A stretch of DNA of 5,588 bases. It comes from Verrucomicrobiota bacterium. GTDB lineage: Bacteria > Verrucomicrobiota > Lentisphaeria > Oligosphaerales > Oligosphaeraceae. The notes beneath the pieces are model-generated. The model worked only from the letters and a program-made list of their open reading frames with translations. It ran no database searches and was not told the DNA's origin. Where the stretch lies: contig JAKLHU010000170.1 in NCBI GenBank assembly GCA_022709995.1, positions 1-5,588 on the forward strand, written 5' to 3'. Of this stretch, positions 1-5,541 are shown in pieces (position 1 is the stretch's first letter; each line of letters begins with the position of its first letter). Made by a program: the position numbers and the translations under genes.

Positions 1-1
1 C

Positions 2-280
2 GGCCAGACGCCCTGCCGCCTGCGCGCCGTCGCCGAGGCGCGGCCGCCGGCCTACCAGCACCCGGACATCTTCCCCGCCATTCTGACCAATCAGGTGCCG
101 GTGACGCCCGTCACGCTCGGCGACCGCCAGGGGCAGCCACGGCCGCCAAGCCCGGCGCCGACCACCGGCCTCCCGCGCTGGGCCCTCCTGCTGGCGCTGG
201 CGGCCGCGACGGTCGCCATCGCCGCCGGCGTCGCCAAGGCGGCTAAATCAACCCAAGCCAGTTGCAGCCCCCCCGATTAG
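2..280 (+). CDS. C-terminal part of an unidentified protein with a single C-terminal membrane helix (5' end outside window)
   Basis: The frame is open from base 2 to a TAG at 278-280, with strongly GC-rich third codon positions like those of cysS, so it is probably the tail of a real gene that begins before the window. The 92 visible residues fall into three parts: a polar stretch with TPCRLRAVAEARPPAYQHPD, a proline-rich linker (QPRPPSPAPTTGLPR), and a hydrophobic segment of about 20 residues beginning RWALLLALAAATVAIAAG, followed by a Lys-containing tail (KAAKS) and the end CSPPD. That suggests a single-pass protein anchored near its C terminus, with the tail probably cytoplasmic by the positive-inside rule. 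A GTG at 95 could be an internal start, but nothing favours it because the frame is open upstream. cysS starts 52 bases downstream on the same strand with no terminator between, so co-transcription is possible. I do not recognise the family. Confidence 0.55.
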   Translation, partial: GQTPCRLRAVAEARPPAYQHPDIFPAILTNQVPVTPVTLGDRQGQPRPPSPAPTTGLPRWALLLALAAATVAIAAGVAKAAKSTQASCSPPD

Positions 281-332
281 CAATTACCTTATTACTTTGA
301 CTTTTTCCACCACCCCCAGCCCGTGGATTCGC

Positions 333-1742
333 ATGGCACTGACATTCTACAATTCCCTCACTCGCCGCCAGCAGGAGTTCCTCCCCATCACCCCGGGCCA
401 GGCCGGCCTCTACACCTGCGGCCCGACCGTCTACAATTACGCCCACATCGGCAATTTCCGCGCGTATATGTTCGAAGACCTGCTCAAGCGCACCCTCCTC
501 TACCTCGGCTTCCAGGTCAAGCACATCATGAACCTGACCGATGTCGACGACAAGACGATCCGGGGCGCCCAGGCGGCCGGCTGCTCTCTGAACGATTTCA
601 CCCAAAAATACAAGGACGCCTTCTTCCAGGATATCGCCGCCTTGCGGATTCTTCCGGCCGATGTCTACCCGGCCGCCACCGAGCACATCGACGACATGAT
701 CGCCATCGTCAAGGCGCTCTTCGCCAAGGGCATCGCCTACCAGGCGGACGACCGGTCCGTCTACTTCTCCATCGCCCAATGGCCGTCATATGGCCAGCTG
801 GTCAACATCGACCACGACCAGATGCGTTCCGGCACCCGGGTGAAGCTGGATGAATATGCCAAGGAATCCGTGGCCGACTTCGCCCTCTGGAAAGCCTATG
901 ACGCCGACGACGGCGACGTCGCCTGGGACAGCCCCTGGGGCAAGGGCCGCCCCGGCTGGCACCTGGAATGCTCCGCCATGAGCAGCCGCTACCTGGGACC
1001 GACCTTCGACATCCACTGCGGCGGCATCGACAACATGTTCCCCCACCACGAAGACGAAATCGCCCAGAGCGAAGCCGCCAATGGCTGCCGCTTCGTCAAC
1101 TACTGGCTCCATTGCGCCCATCTGATGGTCGACGGCCAGAAAATGTCCAAGTCGCTCGGCAATTTCTTCACCCTGCGCGACATCCTCGCCAAGGGCTATA
1201 CGGGCCGGGAAATCCGCTGGGTCCTGCTGGGAGCCCACTACCGCCAGTCCCTGAACTTCTCCTTCAAGGCGCTGGACGACGCCCGCGCCGCCCTGCAGCG
1301 CCTCGACACCGCCAGGCAACGCCTCGCCGAGCTGGTCGGCGCCCCGGATGCCGGCCGGGCCGAAACGGCAACGGCCGTCACGGCCGCCGAAAGCGCTTTC
1401 CGCGCCGGCCTGGAAGACGACCTCAACATTTCGGCCGCCCTCGCGGCCCTGTTCGACTTCATCCGCGACGTGAACCGCCTGATGGATGAGCGGAAGCTGG
1501 CCGGCGCCGCGGCCGGCGCCGCCCTCGCCCTGCTGGACCGCCTGGACTCGGTCCTGGCCGTCGGCACCCCCGACCAGGACGAGGCCATCCCCCCGCCCAT
1601 TCTCGCTTTGGCCGACGCGCGGCAGGCCGCCCGCAAAGCCAAAGACTTCGCCCGCGCTGATCAGATCCGACATGAACTCGACGCCCAGGGCTGGGTCATC
1701 GAAGACACCCCGAAAGGCCCGCGCGTCAAGAAAAAAATCTGA
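333..1742 (+). CDS. cysS: Cysteinyl-tRNA synthetase (CysRS)
   Basis: This cytoplasmic class I aminoacyl-tRNA synthetase charges tRNA-Cys with cysteine using ATP. Starting at ATG 333 the protein has 469 residues, close to the 461 of E. coli CysRS, and opens with the family's usual start (MALTFYNSLTRR). Visible hallmarks are CGPTVYNY at 29-36, the HIGN form of the HIGH nucleotide-binding motif at 38-41, WHLECSAM at 209-216, FPHHEDE at 236-242, and the KMSKS loop at 270-274 (KMSKSLGN). The four expected zinc ligands are present as C29, C213, H238 and E242, with the same spacing between the last three as in E. coli (C209, H234, E238). The C-terminal part holds the helical anticodon-binding region and the typical end with ARKAKDFARADQIR and EDTPKGPR. 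An in-frame TTG at 297 would add 12 atypical residues, so ATG 333 is preferred, although no clear Shine-Dalgarno precedes it. A 12-bp tandem duplication lies inside the gene at 1499-1522. Confidence 0.97.
   Translation: MALTFYNSLTRRQQEFLPITPGQAGLYTCGPTVYNYAHIGNFRAYMFEDLLKRTLLYLGFQVKHIMNLTDVDDKTIRGAQAAGCSLNDFTQKYKDAFFQDIAALRILPADVYPAATEHIDDMIAIVKALFAKGIAYQADDRSVYFSIAQWPSYGQLVNIDHDQMRSGTRVKLDEYAKESVADFALWKAYDADDGDVAWDSPWGKGRPGWHLECSAMSSRYLGPTFDIHCGGIDNMFPHHEDEIAQSEAANGCRFVNYWLHCAHLMVDGQKMSKSLGNFFTLRDILAKGYTGREIRWVLLGAHYRQSLNFSFKALDDARAALQRLDTARQRLAELVGAPDAGRAETATAVTAAESAFRAGLEDDLNISAALAALFDFIRDVNRLMDERKLAGAAAGAALALLDRLDSVLAVGTPDQDEAIPPPILALADARQAARKAKDFARADQIRHELDAQGWVIEDTPKGPRVKKKI
1499..1522 (+). 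repeat. 12-bp tandem duplication inside cysS
   Basis: The unit GGCCGGCGCCGC occurs twice in a row, perfectly. In the cysS frame it encodes AGAA twice (residues about 390-397), between two predicted helices of the C-terminal region. The unit is a multiple of three, so the frame is kept. It is probably a slippage duplication tolerated in a loop or helix extension. Confidence 0.8.
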
Positions 1743-2051
1743 GCCGACCACCCGGCGGCCAGGAATCTCGCACTGTTCCGGAGCCGGCGCCGGGAAAATC
1801 GTCAACGACACTCCTGGCACCCGGCCCGGCAGTCCACGGCCGCCAGAAAAAACCCCGTCCATCTTAGCCCATTTGTTCATGGACGCATGAAACGCAAGGG
1901 ACCATTACTTGTATGATTCGTCCCATGCCATCGCCGACGTCACAGACATCCGCATCTCTCCCGGTCGCATGAAGAAAAAATGTCGGCCGTCCCGGCGTTG
2001 TTGCGTCAGGACGGCCGCTGTGCCTTCATCGAGGAGGCCAGATGCGCCGGG
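1743..2051. other. Convergent spacer between cysS (+) and the epimerase gene (-), no convincing gene
   Basis: No reading frame here has family-like sequence or a good ribosome binding site. I see three structures. A perfect palindrome CCGGCGCCGG lies at 1784-1793. An imperfect inverted repeat lies at 1814-1846 (CTGGC/GCCAG outside, GGCC/GGCC inside), followed by a run of A rather than T on the plus strand. The clear terminator of the minus-strand genes lies at 1975-2017 and is listed separately. No T-tailed hairpin for the cysS transcript is visible, so cysS may end by Rho or by read-through into this spacer. Confidence 0.6.
1975..2017 (-). terminator. Intrinsic terminator of the epimerase (and possibly mreB) transcript
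   Basis: Read on the minus strand, CGGCCGTCC (2017-2009) pairs perfectly with GGACGGCCG (1992-1984), giving a 9-bp GC-rich stem with a 16-base loop. Three bases later comes a run of six T (1980-1975). The stem begins 35 bases past the epimerase stop codon at 2054-2052, the expected place for a Rho-independent terminator. A plus-strand terminator is not supported, because no T-run follows the stem in that direction. Confidence 0.85.
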
Positions 2052-3050
2052 TCACCGCTCAAAGGCGGCGTCAAACGCAATGCCGGAAGGCGCAAAGTCG
2101 ATTTTACGGACGAACTGGCAAGCGTCGCGGGCGCCGTATTCGCGGTCCATGCCGCAATCTTCCCATTCCACGGACAAGGGGCCCTGGTAGCCGCTCCGGT
2201 TCAATTCCCGGATGATTTCCTCGAAGTTGACGGCGCCGTGCCCCGGGCTGCGGAAGTCCCAACCGCGGTTCGGCTGCCCGAAATTGAGATGGGACGACAA
2301 AATGCCGGAGCGGCCGTCCAGCGTCACGATCGCGTCCTTGACATGGCAGTGGTAGATGCGGTCCGGGAATTCGCGCAGGAACGCGGCCGGGTTGACGCCC
2401 TGCCAGAGCAGGTGACTGGGATCGAAATTGAAGCCGAAGGCGGGCCGGTGGCCCAAGGCATCCAAGGTCATGGCGGCCGTGTGCAGGTCAAAGGCGATCT
2501 CGGTCGGATGCACTTCCAAAGCGAATTTGACGCCGCAGCGGTCGAATTCATCGAGGATGGGATTCCACAGGTCGGCGAAATACTTGAAGCCATCGGCGAT
2601 CATCTGGTCGCTGACGGGCGGGAAGCTGTAGAGCATGTGCCAGATCGGCGAGCCGGTGAAACCGTTGACGACTTTGACGCCCATGTTCTTGGCCGCGTGC
2701 GCCGAGGCCTTCATCGCGGCGATGCCCCAGGCGCGCTTCTTGTCGGCGCTGCCGTTGCAGTCCTTCGGCAGCATGCCGAAGTTGTCGGAACGCGCGTCGT
2801 TGTTGGGGTCGCAGATGAGCTGACCGGCCAAGTGGTTGCTGATCGCCCAGCAGTCCAGGCCGGCTTTCTGCAGAATGGCACGCTGCTGCCGGCAGTACTC
2901 GGCGCTTTCCGCGCCGCGGAACACGTCAAAATGATCGCCCCAGCAGGCCAGCTCCAAGCCATCATACCCGAATGACTTCATTTTCGCCGCCAGGTCGCGC
3001 AGCGTCAGGTCAGCCCATTGCCCGGTGAAAAGTGTTACTGGACGCGCCAT
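2052..3050 (-). CDS. Sugar phosphate isomerase/epimerase-like protein (xylose isomerase-like TIM barrel)
   Basis: This 332-residue protein belongs to the AP-endonuclease-2/xylose-isomerase-like TIM-barrel superfamily, whose members isomerise or epimerise sugars, inositols or related compounds using divalent metal. Likely metal ligands, assigned by family pattern, are E179 (FALEVHPTE), D210 (FDPSH), H236 (HCHVKD) and E295 (SVEWED), and they fall at the usual ends of barrel strands. Other typical pieces are GYDGLELACWGDH near the N terminus, AISNHLAGQL at 69-78 and GHGAVNFEEII at 270-280. There is no signal peptide, so it is probably cytoplasmic. The frame is open 43 codons further upstream, but ATG 3050 is chosen because AAGGAG lies nine bases before it and the barrel begins directly after it (MARPVTLFTGQW). 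It follows mreB after 131 bases with no visible terminator between them. The substrate cannot be told from sequence alone. Confidence 0.88.
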   Translation of the reverse strand: MARPVTLFTGQWADLTLRDLAAKMKSFGYDGLELACWGDHFDVFRGAESAEYCRQQRAILQKAGLDCWAISNHLAGQLICDPNNDARSDNFGMLPKDCNGSADKKRAWGIAAMKASAHAAKNMGVKVVNGFTGSPIWHMLYSFPPVSDQMIADGFKYFADLWNPILDEFDRCGVKFALEVHPTEIAFDLHTAAMTLDALGHRPAFGFNFDPSHLLWQGVNPAAFLREFPDRIYHCHVKDAIVTLDGRSGILSSHLNFGQPNRGWDFRSPGHGAVNFEEIIRELNRSGYQGPLSVEWEDCGMDREYGARDACQFVRKIDFAPSGIAFDAAFER

Positions 3051-3059
3051 GATCTCATT

Positions 3060-3065
3060 CTCCTT
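3060..3065 (-). promoter_or_regulatory. Shine-Dalgarno site fixing the epimerase start
   Basis: On the minus strand AAGGAG is followed by nine bases and then ATG 3050. This selects the internal ATG over the longer open frame that reaches to 3179, whose extra 43 residues show no family similarity. Confidence 0.8.
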
Positions 3066-3181
3066 CATCTGCTTGATTGCCATTATGCGCCGTTGCGAGT
3101 CGACTGATGCGCGACGGCAGTCCCAAGGAAAGTCAACCCATCCGCCCATGCATATGCGTAGCGGAAGCGACCACGACAAGC

Positions 3182-4243
3182 TCAGGCGTGGAAAGTCCGG
3201 CCGAGGAAGGGCTGGGGATGCTTGAACACTTTCTGCTGAGAGCTTTCCAGCAGGATGCCAGTGCCGTTGACGACCGCCCGCAACGGGTCCTTCGCCACCG
3301 TGACCGCCAAGCCGGTGTCTTCCGACAACAACTTGTCCAGCCCGCGCAGCAGCGCCCCGCCGCCGGCCAGGACGACGCCGTTGTTGATCAAGTCCGCCGC
3401 CAGTTCCGGCTTGCAGGAGTCCAGAGTCCGGCGGACGGCATGGCTGATGCGCGAAATGGGCTCCTGCAGAGCTTGGCGGATTTCCTCGCTGTTGACCATG
3501 ACGGCGCGGGGCAGGCTGCTGCCGATCTGCCCCAGGTCGCGGCCGTAGACTTCCTTCTCCAAAGGCGTTTCCAGGCGATAGGCGCAGCCGATCTCAATCT
3601 TGATCTGCTCCGCCGTCCGCTCGCCGATCAGCAGGTTGTGCTTGTTCTTCATGTGCTGGATGATGGCCTCGTCCATCGCGTCACCGCCGCACTTGACGCT
3701 CTCGGAATGGGCGATGTCGGCCACGGAGATGATCGCCACCTCGGTCGTGCCGCCGCCGATGTCGACAATCATGCTGCCGGTCGGCTCGTCAACCGGCAGT
3801 TCCACGCCAATCGCGGCCGCCAAGGGCTCCGGCACCAGGCGCACCTCCCGGGCGCCGGCCCGGCGCGTGCTGTCCAGGACGGCCCGCGTCTCCACATCCG
3901 TGATCCCCGACGGCACCGCCACCAGGACTCGCGGCTGCATGACCTTGAAACGACCAATGGCCCGGCGAATGAAGTGCCGCAACATCTCGTCAGTGACCTC
4001 CGCGTCGGCAATCACCCCGTCCTTCATCGGCCGGACAGTCCGAATCCCGCGGGAGGTCCGGCCCACCATGCGCTTGGCCTCGTCGCCGACGGCGACAACC
4101 TTGTTCGTGATGGTGTTGACCGCGACAATCGACGGCTCGGAAAGCACAATGCCCACTTCCGCGACATAGACCAGGGTGTTCATAGTCCCCAGGTCGATGC
4201 CGACGTCATTGCAGAAGAAATTCTTGATTTTGTCCAGCAGCAT
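3182..4243 (-). CDS. mreB: Rod shape-determining protein MreB (bacterial actin)
   Basis: MreB is an ATP-binding actin homologue that forms membrane-bound filaments and guides the elongation peptidoglycan synthesis machinery. The 353-residue product is close to the 347 of E. coli MreB. The actin-fold motifs are complete: phosphate-1 loop IDLGTMNTLVYV at 16-27, RPMKDGVIAD at 71-80, VPSGIT at 110-115, VPEPLAAAIG at 137-146, phosphate-2 loop VDIGGGTTEVA at 160-170, GERTAEQIKIEIG at 207-219, and adenosine motif LAGGGALLRGLDKLL at 292-306. The first residues (MLLDKIKNFF) could form an amphipathic membrane-binding helix, as known for Gram-negative MreB. M21 stands where Ala is usual in the DLGTANT motif. 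AAGGGA lies eight bases before ATG 4243. The next gene downstream is the epimerase rather than mreC, so mreCD must lie elsewhere or be absent. A possible promoter lies at 4318-4347. Confidence 0.96.
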   Translation of the reverse strand: MLLDKIKNFFCNDVGIDLGTMNTLVYVAEVGIVLSEPSIVAVNTITNKVVAVGDEAKRMVGRTSRGIRTVRPMKDGVIADAEVTDEMLRHFIRRAIGRFKVMQPRVLVAVPSGITDVETRAVLDSTRRAGAREVRLVPEPLAAAIGVELPVDEPTGSMIVDIGGGTTEVAIISVADIAHSESVKCGGDAMDEAIIQHMKNKHNLLIGERTAEQIKIEIGCAYRLETPLEKEVYGRDLGQIGSSLPRAVMVNSEEIRQALQEPISRISHAVRRTLDSCKPELAADLINNGVVLAGGGALLRGLDKLLSEDTGLAVTVAKDPLRAVVNGTGILLESSQQKVFKHPQPFLGRTFHA

Positions 4244-4313
4244 GGCGCTATTCCCTTTTGCAACCGCTGTCGCCGACGACCCCCGAGGTTGACGTGACGG
4301 TCATGATTTATAT

Positions 4314-4328
4314 CGACATAATATGTCG
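4314..4328. repeat. 15-bp perfect inverted repeat upstream of mreB
   Basis: CGACATA and TATGTCG flank a single central A, a perfect 7-bp dyad. It lies 71 bases upstream of the mreB start and contains the candidate -10 hexamer of the mreB promoter, so it could be an operator. The loop would be too short for an RNA hairpin of the full stem, which favours a protein-binding DNA site if it has any function. It could also be chance in an AT-rich promoter stretch. Confidence 0.5.
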
Positions 4329-4347
4329 CGCCTTGCCGAGATAACAA
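4318..4347 (-). promoter_or_regulatory. Candidate sigma-70-type promoter for mreB
   Basis: On the minus strand TTGTTA (4347-4342, four of six matches to TTGACA) and TATTAT (4323-4318) are separated by 18 bases, in an AT-rich island of otherwise GC-rich DNA. The position, about 75 bases before the mreB ATG and just after the probable terminator of the TtcA-like gene, fits an mreB promoter. A second possible -10, TATAAA at 4312-4307, has no good -35 partner. This is a consensus match only. Confidence 0.35.
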
Positions 4348-4358
4348 CACCGCCGCAC

Positions 4359-4392
4359 AAAAAAATCGACGCCGGCGCCGGGCCGTTCCGGG
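4359..4392 (-). terminator. Probable intrinsic terminator of the TtcA-like gene
   Basis: Immediately after the TAA stop (4395-4393) the minus strand has a very GC-rich self-complementary stretch containing CCGGCGCCGG, then CGTCGA and a run of seven T (4365-4359). Several competing stems are possible. One is CCGG-AA-CG pairing with CG-CCGG around a six-base loop (4391-4372). None is a long perfect stem, so the call rests mainly on the GC-rich dyad, the T7 tract and the position. Confidence 0.55.
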
Positions 4393-5202
4393 TTACAACT
4401 TCCCGGCATCAGGGTCGGATTTTTCCCCTTGGAGATGGAGGTATCGGCGGTCGAGGAGGTGCGCCAGGCGGACATCCTGGAGGCCATGCAGCATGGTGCT
4501 GCGCAAGTCGGGGAAGCGTGTTTCCAGCTGGCCGAGCAGCTGCTCCAGGAAGAAGCGGTCACCATGCTGGCGCAAGTCTTCCTGATACGGGCAAGACTTG
4601 ACGGCCGGATAGCCCATGCGCAGCGCGAAGGCATGGATCCGGGCCTTGCTGACCGTGCACAAGGGCCGGATCAGGCGCTTGCTGGCGCTGTCGGCGGCGA
4701 CGTTCGGACCCATGGTCTTCAGACCGCCGCCGCGGAACAAGGCCATCAGAAAGCTGACGCAGAGGTCGTCCAGCTGCTGTCCCAGGGCGATCTTGTTGCA
4801 ATCGAGGCGGTCGGCGGCCGCATGCAGCTGGCCGCGCCGCAACCGCGAGCACAGGGAACAGGGGCGTTCCTCGGCGTTCTTGTCAACCAGCAGAGACTGC
4901 CCGGGAATGGTCACGCTCTCCCAATCCCAGCCCTGGGAACGGCAGTAGGCGCCGAGGCCGACCAGGTCAAAAGAGGCAAAAGCCATGTCCACCGTGACGG
5001 CTTTCAACGAAAACCGGAACGGCGCCCGCCGCTGCAGGAAGGTCAGCACATGCATCAACGTGAGGCTGTCCTCGCCGCCGCTCAGGCCGACCAAAACCCG
5101 GTCGCCGGCTTCCAGCATGGCGTAGTCGTTGACGGCCCGCGACGCGTCCCGGCAGATTTTCGCAAAATCGCGCCACCGCCAAAATGACTTGCTCTCTGAC
5201 AT
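4393..5202 (-). CDS. TtcA-like PP-loop ATPase (tRNA 2-thiocytidine biosynthesis family)
   Basis: TtcA enzymes adenylate cytidine 32 of tRNA and replace its oxygen with sulfur, using an iron-sulfur cluster held by three cysteines. This 269-residue protein follows E. coli TtcA along its whole core: DRVLVGLSGGEDS at 34-46 (PP-loop SGGEDS at 41-46), FSLKAVTVDM at 64-73, CSLCSRLRRGQL at 115-126, KIALGQQLDD at 137-146, FRGGGLKTMGP at 156-166, RLIRPLCTVSKARI at 176-189, and the end pattern RFPDLRSTMLHGLQDV at 229-244. C115, C118 and C204 align with the cluster cysteines C122, C125 and C222. Odd points are Glu for the usual Lys in SGGKDS and GQQLDD in place of GHHxDD, so the reaction or substrate may differ from true TtcA. 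It also lacks the long acidic C-terminal tail of E. coli TtcA. ATG 5202 has GAAGG six bases upstream. mreB follows 149 bases later on the same strand, past a probable terminator. Confidence 0.88.
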   Translation of the reverse strand: MSESKSFWRWRDFAKICRDASRAVNDYAMLEAGDRVLVGLSGGEDSLTLMHVLTFLQRRAPFRFSLKAVTVDMAFASFDLVGLGAYCRSQGWDWESVTIPGQSLLVDKNAEERPCSLCSRLRRGQLHAAADRLDCNKIALGQQLDDLCVSFLMALFRGGGLKTMGPNVAADSASKRLIRPLCTVSKARIHAFALRMGYPAVKSCPYQEDLRQHGDRFFLEQLLGQLETRFPDLRSTMLHGLQDVRLAHLLDRRYLHLQGEKSDPDAGKL

Positions 5203-5289
5203 CAGTTGCCTTCAACTACTTCGAACGCCCCGTCTTGGCCGAGCGGACGGCTCGCCGGCTGGAGGGATGACGGCGACCGGCTGTCGCTC

Positions 5290-5460
5290 TGGCCTGGCGT
5301 ACAGCGGTCAGCCACTGATAACTGAGCGATAGAGGAGTCAACGCCTGGGCGCCTCAGAGCCTCAGGCGCCACCTTGGCGCGCCAGGCCACTACGGCCGCC
5401 AGATGCAAGGACTGACCGATTACGGCCTGGCTCATTAAAATGCCATCGGCTGCTTTTTTT
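5290..5460 (+). promoter_or_regulatory. Structured leader with mutually exclusive stems: candidate riboswitch or attenuator, class unknown
   Basis: On the plus strand TGGCCTGGCG (5290-5299) pairs perfectly with CGCCAGGCCA (5380-5389), plus one wobble pair inside. This stem encloses a small hairpin (GC and TCAG at 5304-5311 with CTGAGC at 5322-5327) and a strong one (GGCGCCT at 5348-5354 with AGGCGCC at 5364-5370, probably extended by GCC 5343-5345 with GGC 5376-5378), giving a three-way junction. The closing strand GCCAGGCC (5381-5388) is also fully complementary to GGCCTGGC (5424-5431), which is the 5' arm of the following terminator. Closing the long stem would free the terminator; opening it would allow an antiterminator. 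That is the standard layout of a transcription-OFF switch. The gene starting at 5542 would be the target. No known aptamer consensus is evident, and the transcription start is not visible. The structure was deduced by eye. Confidence 0.5.
5423..5460 (+). terminator. Intrinsic terminator inside the leader of the truncated right-edge gene
   Basis: CGGCC-TGGC (5423-5431) pairs with GCCA-TC-GGCTG (5442-5452), a nine-pair stem with one G-T wobble and a TC bulge, closing a ten-base AT-rich loop. One base later comes a run of seven T (5454-5460). No plus-strand gene lies upstream within reach; the nearest upstream coding sequence is divergent. The terminator therefore ends either a small RNA or the leader transcript, and it lies 81 bases before the next start codon. 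Confidence 0.72.
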
Positions 5461-5541
5461 GCAAACGTCAGGCGTGTATATTGTCAAGGACGGCATATTT
5501 TGCCTGGTTTTATGTTTTTTCCCCACCCCTTGGAGAACGTC

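Noticed and set aside
1814..1846. Imperfect inverted repeat after cysS as a possible cysS terminator
   Set aside because: It is followed by AAAAAA rather than T on the plus strand, and on the minus strand the T-run comes before the stem, so it works as a terminator in neither direction.
786..1880. Long minus-strand open frame of 364 codons across cysS
   Set aside because: It is antisense to the unmistakable CysRS frame, a common shadow effect in GC-rich genes, and its translation resembles no protein family.
1909..2190. Plus-strand open frame reaching out of the cysS/epimerase spacer
   Set aside because: It has no good ribosome binding site, runs through the minus-strand terminator and into the antisense of the epimerase gene, and shows no recognisable protein features.
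3089..3118. Inverted repeat GCCGTTGCG / CGCGACGGC between mreB and the epimerase gene
   Set aside because: On the transcribed minus strand the stem has an A-C mismatch and no T-run follows, so it is not a terminator; no other role can be supported.
3077..4297. Long plus-strand open frame of 406 codons across mreB
   Set aside because: It is the antisense shadow of mreB; the translation is low-complexity Asp/Arg/Gln-rich sequence with no domain.
5234..5256. TTGGCCGAGCGG, resembling the D-arm of a tRNA-Ser or tRNA-Leu
   Set aside because: No anticodon arm, T-arm (GGTTCGA) or acceptor stem follows; a tRNA cannot be folded here.
5311..5317. GCCACTG, resembling the 3' part of the cobalamin riboswitch core
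   Set aside because: The other conserved cobalamin elements (GGGAA, GGTG-AA-TCC and the B12 box AGCCAGGAGACC) are not found around it in the right order.
5342..5351. CGCCTGGGCG, resembling the CCGCCTGGGCA end of ZTP (pfl) riboswitches
   Set aside because: The required upstream GGGTCGTGACTGGCG-like core is missing, and these bases are better explained as part of the 5348-5370 hairpin.
5482..5487. Perfect minus-strand TTGACA as a -35 box for the TtcA-like gene
   Set aside because: No acceptable -10 hexamer lies 15-19 bases downstream, and the site is about 280 bases from the gene start.
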